Assembly: GCF_038396675.1 (NCBI RefSeq)
Contig: NC_088921.1
Location: 72,746,001 to 72,810,000, forward strand
DNA: 64,000 bases
Reading direction: 5' to 3'
Origin: Hydra vulgaris
Lineage: Eukaryota > Cnidaria > Hydrozoa > Anthoathecata > Hydridae
How positions within the stretch are numbered: position 1 is the stretch's first letter; each line of letters opens with the position of its first letter. Positions 1 to 12,216 of the stretch are shown here, one piece after another. Below the pieces are notes generated by a model, which saw nothing but the letters and a program-made list of their open reading frames with translations, was not told where the DNA came from and ran no database searches. A program made the translations under genes and the position numbers.

Positions 1-304
1 CTATTTCTATTACGCTTTTTTGCAATTTTCTTTTCAAATTTTAGCTCGAAATTTTGAAAGCCACTTTTTTTAAGGGCATCTTCATAAACGCGTTTAGAGG
101 AGTTAAAAATATTTTCATTAGAAGAGTTTTGGTTTAGCCTATTGTTAATTGAAATTGGATTTTGTTTTAGAATTTGAGGGGGATGGTTCGAATTTACATT
201 AATATACAATAATTCGTCATTAGGTTTTTTGTAGGGCTTATAGGAACTTTCTGAGAGGTTAAATGTGACATCAAGAAAATTCACTATTTTTAAATTTATA
301 TTTA
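1..304 (-). pseudogene. Penelope-like element fragment, inverted arm
   Basis: The reverse complement of this stretch matches 338-636 almost base for base, so 1-636 is a large inverted repeat with a loop of about 33 bases. Read on the minus strand it covers the linker between the reverse transcriptase and the endonuclease of a Penelope-like element (PLE), the part with the KPNDELLY and HPPQILKQ blocks. The arm runs off the left edge of the window, so its full length is unknown. Head-to-head joining of a partial copy to a main copy is a known habit of PLEs. I see no intact reading frame here. Confidence 0.75.
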
Positions 305-337
305 CTTCAATTAGGAAGCCAAATAAATATAATAAAT

Positions 338-1310
338 ATAAATTTAAAAATAGTGAATTTTCTTGATGTCACATTTAACCTCTTAGCAAGTTCCCATAAG
401 CCCTACAAAAAACCTAATGATGAATTATTGTATATTAATGTAAATTCGAACCATCCCCCTCAAATTCTAAAACAAATTCCAATTTCAATCAACAATAGGC
501 TAAACCAAAACTCTTCTAATGAAAATATTTTTAACTCCTCTAAACGCGTTTATGAAGATGCCCTTAAAAAAAGTGGCTTTCAAAATTTCGAGCTAAAATT
601 TGAAAAGAAAATTGCAAAAAAGCGTAATAGAAATAGAAAAATAATTTGGTTCAACCCCCCGTATAGCAAAAATGTTTCAACAAATATAGGTAAAATTTTT
701 CTAAAATTAGTAGACAAACATTTTCCTCTCTCTAATAAATTACATAAGAAATTTTAACAGAAATGCCATTAAAGTAAGTTATAGTTGTACAAAAAATTTA
801 GAAAGAATTATAAAAGGCCACAATTACGCATTAATTAATTAAAATAAACATATAAATGAAAAAAACACTGATTATTTTAATTGTAAACAAAAAATATATT
901 GCCCTCTAAATGGAAAATGTCTTTCGAAAAATGTAATTTACAAGTGCATTGTTTCGTCACAAAACAACCCTGATAAACAATATATTGGCTTAACCGAGGG
1001 GGAATGGAAAAAATGTTATGCCAACCACAAACAATCGTTTAAACACAAAAAATCTTCAAAAGAGACTATGCTGACAAAATATATTTGGGATTTAAAAGAA
1101 AAAAATAAAAATTTTAATTTACAATGGTCTATTCTAAAATCTGCCCCTGCCTATAATAACATTTCCAAAAAATGTATGCTATGTTTGAAAGAAAAATTTG
1201 AAATAATTACTCATTTAAATCAATAAAATATATTAAATAAAAAGTCTGAATTAATTTCTAAATGTAGGCACGAAATTAAATACCTCTTAAAAAATTATAA
1301 AAACAAATGA
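338..1310 (+). pseudogene. Penelope-like element, C-terminal half (linker plus GIY-YIG endonuclease), decayed
   Basis: An open stretch at 353-757 gives the post-RT linker (NFLDVTFNL, KPNDELLY, NSNHPPQILKQ, WFNPPYSKNVSTNIGK). Coding then continues in a shifted frame from about 756 to 1310, with in-frame stops near 840 and 1227 and a terminal TGA. The shifted part holds a short Cys-containing segment, then IYKC and QYIG followed by EWKK and NHKQSF, as in GIY-YIG endonucleases, and ends with a SKCRHE motif. In intact PLEs the reverse transcriptase and this endonuclease carry out target-primed insertion. The RT core is absent. The frameshift and stops make it a dead copy. It shares the same blocks with the element at 2689-4620. 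Confidence 0.8.
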
Positions 1311-1689
<379 letters not shown>

Positions 1690-2688
1690 AACAATTTTAA
1701 AAAGTATTCAACACAATAGAGTGTCTACATGTCAATGTATTTAAAAGAACAGAGCAATTATATATTAGTAGAAAATCACTTAACAAAAATTTTTTTTCAT
1801 TTTTTACTGTGTTTTATCAACAAAGATTCATCAGAAATGAATGATCAAATTAATAGAACTTTAATTTATACCAAAAATTAAGTTGCAGGAAGTTGCAAAT
1901 GTCTTACCTACTGTAATTTTTCACACGTTTGTGGAATTTGCTGACACTATTTTAAAAAGAATTCTTTAGAAATGAATACTCATGCTATTTTTTTAAGATT
2001 TTTTTTTTTTAAAAAAAAATGGTAGTTAATGTAAATATTAATTGAACTCATTTATTTTATAGTTTTTAGGAGAAACTTATTTTCGTGCCTACATTTAGAA
2101 ATTAATTCCGATCTTTTGTTTAATAAGCATTCTTGATTTACATGTGTAATTATTTCAAATTTTTCTTGTAGACATAGTATGCACTTTTTGGAATTATTGT
2201 TATATGCAGGCGATGTTTTAAGGATAGACTAATTAAGTATAAAACCATCAATTTTTTTTTCTTTTAATTCCCATATATATTTTGACAGCATGGTGTCTTT
2301 TGAACTTTTTTTATTTTTGAAAGATTGCTTATGATTGGCAAAACGTTTTTTCCAATTACCCTCTGTTATGCCAATATATTGTTTATCAGGTACATTCTTA
2401 GAAGAAACAACACATTTATATACCACATTTTTCGATAAACAACTTCCACTCATTGGAGAACTGATTTTTTGTTTACAATTACAATATTCTGTAGTTTTGT
2501 CGTTTAGGATTTCTTTTTTGTTAAACAAAGCCTTATTGTGATCTTTTATAATTCTTTCCATATGTTTTGTGCAACTGTAGCTAACTTTAATTGTATTTCG
2601 ATTGAATATTTTATGTAATTTATTAGAGGGCGGGAATGCTTATCGACTTATTTTAAAAACACTTTTCCTATTTTAGTAGAAACATTAG
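1690..2688 (-). pseudogene. Penelope-like element, inverted partial copy (endonuclease and 3' region)
   Basis: The reverse complement matches 3715-4620 closely, including the 3' UTR. The minus-strand frame at 2229-2561 reads through the Cys-containing linker (YCNCKQK, GSCLSKNVVYKC) and the GIY-YIG core (QYIGITEGNWKKRF). Homology ends abruptly at about 2684-2690, where the plus-strand copy begins, so the two copies meet head to head. It lacks the RT. This arrangement matches the partly inverted tandem copies reported for PLEs. Confidence 0.8.
1811..1834 (-). ncRNA. hammerhead-like motif, inverted PLE copy
   Basis: On the minus strand CTGATGA (1834-1828) is followed by an ATC/GAT stem with a TTTGTT loop and then AAAAC in place of the consensus GAAAC. 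The motif is orthologous to 4556-4579 in the other arm and sits at the same distance from the element end. One base away from consensus; activity doubtful. Confidence 0.35.
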
Positions 2689-4620
2689 AAACGCAAATTG
2701 CTAAACCTTGATAATAGAATCGAATTAACTGCCCCTGCCCAAGCCTTCGTAACACTAAAAGACCATAAAGCAAGTTTTCAAAACAAACTTTCTTGTAGGT
2801 TATTTGTTCCTTCAAAAAGTGAGATTGGACATGTAAGCAAAATTAAATTGGACAAAAATAATTATGTTCTTAGAAATAAATTAAATTTGCAACAGTGGAA
2901 AAATACCATTGATGTTATAAATTGGTTCTCCATAATCGAAAATAAAAATGACAATACATTTATTCAATTTGGCATAAATGATTTCTACCCCTCAATAACC
3001 GCAGATATTTTAGATAAGGCATAAGAATTTGCAAAAAGCCACACAGTTATTCTTGATGACACAATCCGTATAATAAAACATTGTAGGAAAACCTTACTTT
3101 ATTTAATAAGGAAACTTGGAAGATGAAAAACATACATGACTGCTTTGATGAACTATGGGCAGTTATGACGGAGCAGAAATTTGTGAATTTGATGGACTAT
3201 ATATTTTAGATTTGTTAAGTAAAATAATCAATGTAAAAGATTTAGGCTTTTATCGCGACGATGGTTTAATAGTAATGCGAAGAAAATCTGGTCCACAGCT
3301 CGACAAAATTAGAAATGATATTATAAAAATTTTTAAAAAAATTGGCTTTCAAATCGAAATAGACATAAATTTAAAAACTGTGAAATTTCTTGATGTCACA
3401 TTTAACCTCTCTAAAAATTCATATCAGACTTTTAAAAAACCAAACGATGAACTATTATATATTAATATTAACTCTAACCATCCACCCCAAATTCTAAAGC
3501 AAATCCCGATTTCAATTAACAACAGACTAAATCAAAACTCCTCAAATGAAAATGTATTCAATTCCTCTGAAAGAATATTTGAAGATGCCCTAAAAAAAGT
3601 GATTTTGAAACTTTTGAACTAAATGTTAACCCTGAAAAAAAGAACACAAAAAAACGAAATAGAACTAGAAATGTAATTTGGTTCAACCCCTTTATAGCAA
3701 AAATGTTTCTACTAACATAGGAAAAGTGTTTTTAAAATTAGTCAATAAGCATTTCCCGCCGTCTAATAAATTACATACAATTTTTAATCGAAATACAATT
3801 AAAGTTAGCTACAGTTGCACAAAACATATGGAAAGAATTATAAAAGATCACAATAAGGCTTTGTTTAACAAAAAAGAAATCCTAAACGACAAAACTACAG
3901 AAAATTGTATTTGTAAACAAAAATTCAGTTGTCCAATAAGTGGAAGTTGTTTATCAAAAAATGTGGTATATAAATGTGTTGTTTCTTCTAAGAATGTACC
4001 TGATAAACAATATATTGGCATAACAGAGGGTAATTGGAAAAAACGTTTTGCCAATCATAAGCAATCTTTCAAAAATAAAAAAAGTTCAAAAGACACCATG
4101 CTGTCAAAATATATATGGGAATTAAAAGAAAAAAATATTGATGATTTTATACTTAATTGGTCTACCCTTAAAACATCGCCTGCATATAACAATATTTCCA
4201 AAAAGTGCATACTATGTCTACAAAAAAAATTTGAAATAATTACACATGTAAATCAAGAAAGCTTATTAAACAAAAGATCGGAATTAATTTCTAAATGTAG
4301 GCACGAAAATAAGTTTCTTCTAAAAAACTATAAAATAAATGAGTTCAATTAATATTTACATTAACTACCCTTTTTTCGAAAAAAAAAAAACATTTACAAA
4401 AACAGCATAAGTAATCGTTTCTAATGAATTCTTTTTATAATAGTTTCAGCAAATTCCACAAATGTGTAAAAATTTACAGTAGTTAAGACATTTGCAACTT
4501 CCTGCAATTTAATTTTTGGTATAAATTGAAGTTTTATTAACTTGATTATTCATTTCTAATGAATCTTTGTTGATTAAACACAGTGTAAAATGGAAAAAAG
4601 ATTTTGTTAAGTGATTTTCT
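2689..4620 (+). pseudogene. Penelope-like element: RT plus GIY-YIG endonuclease, frameshifted
   Basis: This is the longest PLE copy in the window. Residues from 2698 to 3021 give the start of the RT fingers/palm (AFVTLKDHK, CRLF, INDFYPSI), followed by a stop and a broken stretch. 3155-3622 carries GSYDGAEICE and the catalytic YRDDG box (YRDD at 3251-3262), then the linker. After a frameshift, 3678-4352 gives the C-terminal domain: a Cys-containing segment (CICKQKF, GSCLSKNVVYKC), QYIGITEGNWKKRF (YIG at about 4011) and a terminal CRHE block. The endonuclease is C-terminal, as in canonical PLEs and unlike the permuted Naiad/Chlamys groups. The N-terminus is missing: homology begins at the junction with the inverted copy. 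4353-4620 is the 3' region, ending at a TA array. Confidence 0.82.
4556..4579 (+). ncRNA. decayed hammerhead-like motif, PLE 3' end
   Basis: CTAATGA, the ATC-TTTGTT-GAT stem-loop, then TAAAC. Relative to a hammerhead (CTGATGA...GAAAC), two invariant positions are changed. It is recognisable mainly because the inverted partner (1811-1834) keeps CTGATGA. It lies about 45 bases from the TA array. Confidence 0.3.
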
Positions 4621-4621
4621 A

Positions 4622-5107
<486 letters not shown>

Positions 5108-5108
<1 letters not shown>

Positions 5109-5895
5109 TATATCAGATATATATGTATAAATGATTAAAGAGTCTTATAAGAACATTATATTATTTAAATATGAAATAGGGTTAAACAAATTAAACTAAG
5201 AAATAGGATTAAATTTATTTAAAATATAATCAAACCTCGCCCACATCCGCACTAAAATTGCTGTTGACAGGCTATTGAGAGACTAATACTGCTGCACTAT
5301 GGGTCATTAGATAGCTCAGTCATTCAGCCACAAAACTATGCAGGCTATTCTAACCTTTATAAGAGTGTTTGGAATTAACATTAAAAACTGTACTGTGTGT
5401 CAAAAGCAGTGATCTTGCCCACTTGAACTTAATCTCGCCCACTTGAACTCAATATTGCCAGGTTGATTCAAAGTCGCTTACTGTGTGATTTTACATCACA
5501 GCTTACGGGCCATAGTGATAAGACAAATACTGTCTTCTTTTTTCCACAGTATTGAATTTAATTTTTATGTTATGGCATGGGGTTTGTAATACAAGGGTTG
5601 TTCCTGCTTAGTTTTGAAGCAAGCTTATACGTTATTGGTTGATTTGAAATGGGGAACCAACTCATTAAATGCTTACCTGGGTCTTATCACAAAATAAATA
5701 AGGCCATTAGGTCTTATCGCACATAAGACCATTAGAGTATTCTTAAATGCATTTTTTATTATATGAAAAAGATTTTAAAAATATTTAGTTCATATTAGTC
5801 AGTATTGTTCTCGAGACCAACCAATGGTTGCAATAAAGATGATAGTGAGTTGAACTTCTTTTTTGTTGTTGCTGTAGACTTGTTGGCACGATTTT
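5108..5895. other. non-coding flank, probably one end of the pogo-like element
   Basis: No coding signal. Two copies of a GCCCACTTGAACT phrase preceded by CTTG or CTCG lie at 5414-5452. The complementary GTGGGCRAGATTGAG appears in the opposite orientation at 9073-9088 and 9459-9475, bracketing the transposase. They may be subterminal inverted motifs of that element. Exact ends and a TA target duplication could not be fixed. Confidence 0.35.
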
Positions 5896-6030
5896 CTAAT
5901 TTTCTTTTCTGAGCCAATACTTTTTTTGTACTTTTACGAAGTATTTAAGCTGACCTTCAATGTTCGCTATCTTTTTCCGTGCGTTGGCCTTAGAATATGC
6001 CAAGACATCATCACCTCCATCACATGCATT
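5896..6030 (-). pseudogene. possible C-terminal exon of the pogo-like transposase
   Basis: The minus strand reads ACDGGDDVLAYSKANARKK, then a Lys-rich tail ending KEN-stop. The composition is clearly more protein-like than the surroundings, and it lies downstream of the transposase remnants on the same strand. It could be a last exon or an unrelated scrap. No splice site was proven. Confidence 0.3.
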
Positions 6031-6598
6031 GATAAAAATATATATTCAATAAAAGTACAAATGTTTAAATAATTTGATCACTTCGTGAACTGATTGACTT
6101 ACCAGGGTAGGAAGAGTTTGCAAATGGAAAATCTGAAGCTGTAGCAGATTTCAATTTTGGTGTTAAGATTTCATTTTCTTTTCGTTTAGTAAGATTGGTA
6201 AAACTATTCACAATGAAATCAACATATTTTCTTTAACTGGATTGACCAAATATGCAAGCTGCTTATCAGGAATTTCTGCTTTCTCTTTGCAGCAAACTGT
6301 GAATTACATCTTCTTCAGTACCATTTTTCTAAAAGATTAGCAACCTTTGCAGCATGCATAGAAGCATTGAAATCTGAAAAATTAATTTCCTGAACAATAT
6401 ATGATTGGATTGAAATGCAAGTTAGTAAATTTTATGCTGCACTCAGAATTTCTATCAATTTGTGCATAAAATATGAGTATCAAAGTTGCTAGCTAATGTT
6501 TAAATAATAACTTTTATTGTATAGTATATATAGTAGTATTAGCGAAAACACAATAGTCTAATGCTAACCGAAGAACAACTGATTTCAGTAACTTCTGG

Positions 6599-8225
6599 TT
6601 ATTTGGCTAATGCTTGATTTTGATGTTCAGGTATATTTTTTGACATATTGTTGAGAATTAAACGTTCAGTGCACACCAGCTCACAAACTCGTTGTCCAAA
6701 CAGATAGTTGTAGCTTGTCAACTGAGCAGGATTCGTTTCAGTTTCCATTATTTGTAAGCATTGTGATGTAGTCAGAGTTATGACATTATTAACATTGATC
6801 AGAAGTCCACTATCTGCTGCACTATCATGTACATTCAGATTTTTATTCTCGTTTATGCCAATCAATGATTCACCGGTACCTTTTTTGCAAAGATGCATCA
6901 TTAGGAATTAAATAGATAAACTCCACACGACTTGAACCCAGGTGTAATGTTGCTAAAAGTCATTGCTTTTTTCCAAGCTGAAGCAAATATGCCGACTAAA
7001 ATTTGAACGACAAGTAATTCCTGGAAACTCTCATCAGATCTTGTGCTGTAGAGCGATAATAATCCTTTAGTGGCTTGAATAAGGTGCGATCGCATGGTTG
7101 AAGCCAGTTTGATGTGTGTGAAGGCATTTCAACTATAACTATCTGGTTCTGGATAGCAATATCAATTAGCTCAATGAAGTTGTGAGAATCGTACCCATCG
7201 AGAATCAATAACTGAGGACGTTGTGGACCACAACTTAGATTTGCTAGGCCCTGTTTAGTCCAACCACTATCGGACCAGCTCCAATTTGTTCCCGGTGGCG
7301 CGGACTCTGTGTTAAAACCCAATAAAAACCTGGATGTCCTTCCCTTTACAATAACCTGAGGTGCAATGAACCTGCCCTGTGCATTCACCCAAGCAATAAA
7401 AGTAATTGACTCTCGATTTCCACTCGTTCGACTATGGAGTTTTTTTGTGCCTTTTCGTGCAACCACTTTTCTTGGTTTTACGTCAAGTTGTAGACCAGTT
7501 TCATCCATATTCCATATGGATTCTGGTTTAACGTATAAACCATTTTTCACTATGACGTCATTCAAAGCATTAAAGTACTTTAACACTTTACCTTTATCCA
7601 TGCACTGATGTTGAACTGAAGCTGTCTGAGAGTAAACTTATTGCGACGGCGCTTAAAGGGACTGGAAGTCCCTTCTTGAAGTGGACTTAATGCTTTGTGG
7701 CAGGTTTCCCAACATAATTCAGGAACTGTGACTTTCCAAAACCTACCCCTAACTTTGCTCTAATGCTGGCATAATCGATAATTCTTCTATTGCAAATGGT
7801 AGGGTAGGTTTTCTTCTTGGCTTTGCTCCAACAACAACTTTTCCAGAGAGTCTGTCTCTCAGTGTTGTACGTAAAACATTGAACAATATTGTTGCCTTAC
7901 GCACTGAAAAAGATTGCTTTGATCTGACATGTTTAATTACACTCATCATACTTTCCTCACTCCATTTCAGGAATTTGCCCCGTTTCTTAACAGTGACTGA
8001 CTGAACAATGGAATGATTGGAACCATTAACACAAGTTAAAGAAACATCAAGTGTTGGCAGCTGTTTCATTTGACAAATGTCAAAAGCACTTCTATCCGAT
8101 GTTGAAGGAGTTATACCATCATGAAGATGAGGTACATTATGACATATTGTAGCCTCTGTTACGGAAGAGAATTCTTGGTGATGATCTACATCCCCCACCT
8201 CTTGTTTTAACCATTGTTTTTTCAA
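6599..8225 (-). pseudogene. pogo/Tigger-like DDE transposase, decayed
   Basis: Reading the minus strand: 8225-7749 carries an N-terminal region and then a CENP-B/psq-type helix-turn-helix (KRGKFLKWSEESM, SVRKATILFNV, TTLRDRLSGKV). A broken stretch follows at 7748-7602. 7601-6996 is the catalytic DDE core, with IWNMDETG (first Asp, residue 33 of that segment), LLILDGYDSH (Asp135) and WLQPCDRTLF (Asp171), which gives a DD35D spacing. After a frameshift, 7020-6903 reads AWKKAMTFSNITPGFKSCG, the usual end of the core, and 6901-6599 continues a variable tail. In living relatives the enzyme cuts and pastes the element at TA sites. At least two frameshifts show it is inactive. Confidence 0.85.
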
Positions 8226-9540
8226 TACAAGACCTAGATAAATTAAATTTTAGTATGAATGTCGTATTAATTTGATAAGTGTTCAAAATTTACAAGAGCT
8301 ACAAAAATTAGCACATGGTGAAAACCATATGCTAGTATTTGTAACCTAACCCTAACCGTAGACTTGTTGGTAGTTAGTTTACGATTAAGTGTATAAGTAT
8401 TTAGCTAAGTAATTACAAAAGTCTATTGGAGAAAAACATTCTTATTAGGCACAAAATGAGTTTTTGTTTGGACATAATGTTTTAGTTGTTTTAAAACTAA
8501 AACATTATTTCTAAAATTGAAAATAAATAAAAAATCGTAAATGAAATATCCATTATTTCTAAAAAGTAACAATTATAAAAAAAAAAAAAGCATGGCATAA
8601 AAAGATAAACTTATATAAATCAATTCTAAATTCTTTCTTACAAATCATTATCAGGAAAAGAAAATGCGATAGCAGGCAAAGTTTACTTAGTTGCTTTCTT
8701 TATTTTCTTTGTTATTCTTCTCGCTAATTCATTGTGTTTTGATGAACATGTTATTTTTATACAATTACTCAATACTTAATGCGGGGCCATAGTTCTGTAA
8801 TTAGCAATTTATTTTTTGATTAGTTTTCTAAATAGTAATACACAGAGAGTATTGCTTTGAAGCAATCAAAAATACATTAACATGGATATCATCAATTTTT
8901 GCCAAAGCAATTATCAAGTAAATTTAGGGTTCAATTTTACGATAATGCCAAGGATGTTGAATTTAGGTAGTGAAAGAGTTAAATCTCATAAATATGTCTT
9001 ATTAAAACATCTTGCATCTATTCTTGCCCATCCGGGTTAGGTTGAATGCATTGGGTGGTAATATATTTGTTCTGTGGGCGAGATTGAGATAATTTGGTAG
9101 GTTGAGTAAAAAACAATTTTGTGCATATTCTACCATTTCAAACAATTGTAAATGTTATTACAATTAGAGAATATAGTGTGGAGAACAAAATAAAATTAAA
9201 ATCTAAAATGCACAATAACTAGTTAACTTGGTAGAGTTGCATTAGCTGGTTTGAATTCAGCAAAGTAAGGTTTGAATTCGGCAAAGTAGCAAAAAACTTA
9301 CCAAAAATCAACAAATTTTCTTTAAGAGTTAATTCTTTATTTACGGTTCCTCTGAGGTCGGTTGTTTTGATGTTGATAAAGGCTGGCTTGCTGCTCTAAG
9401 TAAATGTCTTTGTGATGATGTAGCGTGTGTGTTAACGGACATATAAGCAATCAAACATGGTGGGCAAGATTGAGTGATGGGCGAAATAACATTAAGTTAC
9501 CCTAATAATATTTTATTTTTGTTTTGTATAACAATTTATT
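8226..9540. other. non-coding, right flank of pogo-like element
   Basis: Nothing coding was recognised. The stretch contains the GTGGGCGAGATTGAG and GTGGGCAAGATTGAG phrases (9073-9088, 9459-9475), inverted relative to 5414-5452, and a TAACCCTAACC phrase near 8344 too short to be telomeric. Confidence 0.4.
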
Positions 9541-9547
9541 GAATTTA

Positions 9548-9735
9548 GGAGTCTTTTTCGTAAGTGCACTTTCCGGAACGCAACTTCCGTAAAGAACTAT
9601 TTCGCAAGTATTGTTTCAAAATGATTTATTTTGAAGTTTTCTTTCGAAAAGCGTTATAACGGAATTTTTATTTTTCGCACAATGCGCTACGGAAGATGAA
9701 TTTTTGCATGTACAACTTCCGGAATAGCAATTTGA
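9548..9735. repeat. cluster of degenerate TTCCG/CGGAA motifs
   Basis: At least six TTCCGG/TTCCGT or complementary CGGAA phrases fall within about 190 bases (for example TTTCCGGAACGCAACTTCCG near 9571 and ACTTCCGGAATAGC near 9715), with intervening TTCGCAAG/TTCGCA phrases. GC-containing palindromic phrases are rare in this DNA, so the cluster looks like a decayed minisatellite or the remains of a palindromic element. No coding is supported. Confidence 0.4.
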
Positions 9736-9745
9736 AATACCGTAG

Positions 9746-10660
9746 ACATCGATGCATAACCCTGATTGTAAGAAAATGTGACTTTAAAGCATGGGCAAAA
9801 ATACCAAAGATCAATATTATATATGAAAATGAAGCTTCAAAAGATTTGTCATTTTGTACATCTAATTTGTGTCAAATAAGGTCTCAGTTTTTCGTTGCTT
9901 TTTGGTCGAAAAAAAAGTTTTCTTAAATAAAAGATGATGATACAGCTAAAACAAAGTTATCGTATGTTAAGGAATAAAATGTTGTTGTCGTTATAAATAA
10001 TTCAATATGTACAAAATACTTTCGCAAGTTAAACCATCTCAATGTTTTCTTTTATATACAAAGATATATTGCGAAGGGCTGTTTTTGATACTGCTGTTCA
10101 AAACTATTCAACAAAAAGTTTAAATATACCTCTATTATGATTAAAAAAACGGATATTTTTATAGTCACGAAACCTTTAAAAAGCAATATTAGGCATAAAA
10201 TAGTTAATTTGATGAAAAAAAAATTTTAAGTATGTTTCATTTGAAGATAACCCCTCCCCCCTCTAACAAAAGCAAATTTTAAATTATTGCGGGGGCCAAA
10301 ATATTTTGACAGACAAATACAGAATGTTTTTTAAAATTTCTTTTAAACTAGAATAAATCAAAACAAAAATGTATCTGGTTGCTATAAGACTAAGAGAAAT
10401 GTGACCCGCTCTGGTCATCATTGCACCGGGGGCTATTATAATATACCGAGATCGACAAATTTTAACATTATAAATACTACTTGCGAGGCTCATAAAAATT
10501 AGTTTAAAAATTGCGTGAGAAAAGAAAATTGTATATATTTACGATTAACCTTCCTGTAAATTTGCAGCAGTTGTGTTTTCTATGAGTGTAAGAAAACACT
10601 ATGCAATAATTTATAATTTGCTCATTATATATAACAAAAGTATTAAATATTATTATAATT
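9746..10660. other. no recognisable feature
   Basis: AT-rich DNA with short open stretches only. I see no motif, splice pattern or repeat that supports a gene. Confidence 0.5.
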
Positions 10661-10669
10661 GCAATTATA

Positions 10670-10718
10670 TTTACTGCATTGAATGCAGTAAATAAAATTA
10701 TATATTTACTGCATTCAA
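10670..10718. repeat. small palindrome plus third copy of its arm
   Basis: TTTACTGCAT-tga-ATGCAGTAAA (10670-10692) is a perfect 10-bp-arm palindrome. Its arm is repeated once more at about 10704-10718 (TTTACTGCATTCAATG). Confidence 0.7.
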
Positions 10719-10982
10719 TGAAAATCATAAGAAAACAATCATGCTTGGTGTCACAAAACGTGGTTGTGTGACCAAACATTAAAAATCATCAGAATCCTTG
10801 GATACCTTAAGTGACATTTATATAATTCAATATTTCTTTCTAAAATATTGATTAAAATGTAAAGAATATATTGGAGACGGTAACAATTCTTCAAATAATG
10901 AAATTGATGCTTGTAAAAGTAAAAAATTGAGTTAAAATGTTCTGTGGTCTCGATTTAAAATGGTGGTCTGTCCACCAGACAG

Positions 10983-11019
10983 TCGTAAATTATTGGTAAC
11001 CATTACCAATAATTTACGA
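10983..11019. repeat. perfect hairpin, 17-bp arms, 3-base loop
   Basis: TCGTAAATTATTGGTAA (10983-10999), loop CCA, then its exact reverse complement (11003-11019). No T-run or other terminator context is relevant in this genome. It belongs to the set of short, perfect inverted duplications seen throughout the window. Confidence 0.9.
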
Positions 11020-12003
11020 ATATATTTTTTCAAAACAAAAAACAAACAGCGCATATTTTCAGTTTTTAATAATTGTAAATTACGTGTATATAGTATTGAA
11101 TAAATGAGATAAAAGTTAAGCTGTAGAGCTTTTTTTTAAAAGTAATAAACATACTTATTTTAACTTATTTCAATATTTTGGGGGTTTGTTTCTATTGTTA
11201 AAAAAAAATTATAAAATTAGAAATATCGCTGTAAGAACTTCTCATAAAAAAACAAGTCGGGGGGTTAGGAGGGACTAAAGATGACCCTCAGAACTACTCA
11301 ACAAAACCACTGTTAAACACTACACTGGTATTTTGTTTAATATTTTTTGAAAAATATGCTTCTAACGTTCAACAAAACTGAGCATTCAACAAACTAAAAT
11401 GGTTCTGAATGCACACCAACCACAATCAAAAAATTTCTGATACCCAAGTTTTGTAATAGACTAAGCTTATCATTCAAAATTTTAACTTAATTCATAGATC
11501 ATTTTTTATTATAGAAAGTATATTTCTTACTCTTGCTTAAGTTAATGTTTCTTTGGAGTTTAATAAAAAAATTTGCAGATGACAAACATTTAATATACTT
11601 AAATTATGTAAGACAGTCATAGCTTCCTGTGATTTTTTGGTATTAATAATCATCATAATTTATCATAAATTATCATAACAACTAAAAGAAGATTTAAAGA
11701 TATATAAAATTATTTGAATCAGTAAAAAATGACAAAAGGAGAAATAGCACTGTTCTATGTTTTTTGGACCAGGCAGGTACAACCCCAGTAATAGAGTTAG
11801 ACTTGATTGAATGACGAGTAACTTCAGAAAATGTTTAACAGGTGGCACAAGAGACGCTTTTTACAGCAAAGCGGTTTTTACATCAACAATTGTAACAGCA
11901 ACGCGCTCTTTACAGCAACAAGACGCTCTTTATAGCAACAATAATGGTAGTGTATGCAGAATAGAAAAAGAGAAACCGAGACGATGTGATCTAGGAATGA
12001 CGT
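11020..12003. other. no gene recognised
   Basis: AT-rich. A block at 11860-11945 repeats the phrases GCTCTTTACAGCAACA and GCTCTTTATAGCAACA, a small imperfect tandem. Nothing else is supportable. Confidence 0.4.
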
Positions 12004-12160
12004 AAAACGATGTGATTTCGGAATGAGTTTATCTGCATCAGCATGTCTAATTTTATTTACAATGCGTTGCACCATGTCTTTAAGATCAAAGGGCATCATT
12101 AAAAAATCCGGGCCACTTAAAATAACATCATTTTTTCTGTTTCTTTTTATAATTTTTGTA
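12004..12160 (-). pseudogene. possible exon, unknown protein
   Basis: The minus strand reads KNDVILSGPDFLMMPFDL, then KDMVQRIVNKIRHADADK and LIPKSHRFTSFLDH. The stretch is locally GC-richer than its surroundings and has a protein-like mix of charged residues in a DNA background where random frames are K/N/I/F/Y-rich. I do not recognise the family. It could be an exon or a transposon scrap. No start and no convincing splice site. Confidence 0.25.
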
Positions 12161-12216
12161 ATTATAAAATACATAAATGAATGGGGGAAAAAGAAGACAT
12201 GATTGTCTTTTATCAT

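Noticed and set aside
2689-4352. Assignment of the PLE to the Naiad/Chlamys group because of its Cys-rich segment
   Set aside because: The GIY-YIG domain follows the RT, as in canonical PLEs; the permuted groups have it at the N-terminus.
7366-7608. 80-codon plus-strand frame opposite the pogo transposase
   Set aside because: A shadow of the catalytic-core frame on the other strand. The DDE motifs are on the minus strand.
8341-8360. Telomeric repeat (TAACCCTAACC)
   Set aside because: Only about two units. Similar short phrases occur by chance, and the neighbourhood is a transposon flank.
11663-11848. Minus-strand small protein frame near 11.7 kb, and similar short frames at 9.7, 10.3-10.8, 12.7 and 62.4-63.0 kb
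   Set aside because: Composition is K/N/I/F/Y/L-rich as expected of AT-rich non-coding DNA. No motif, splice signal or conserved context.
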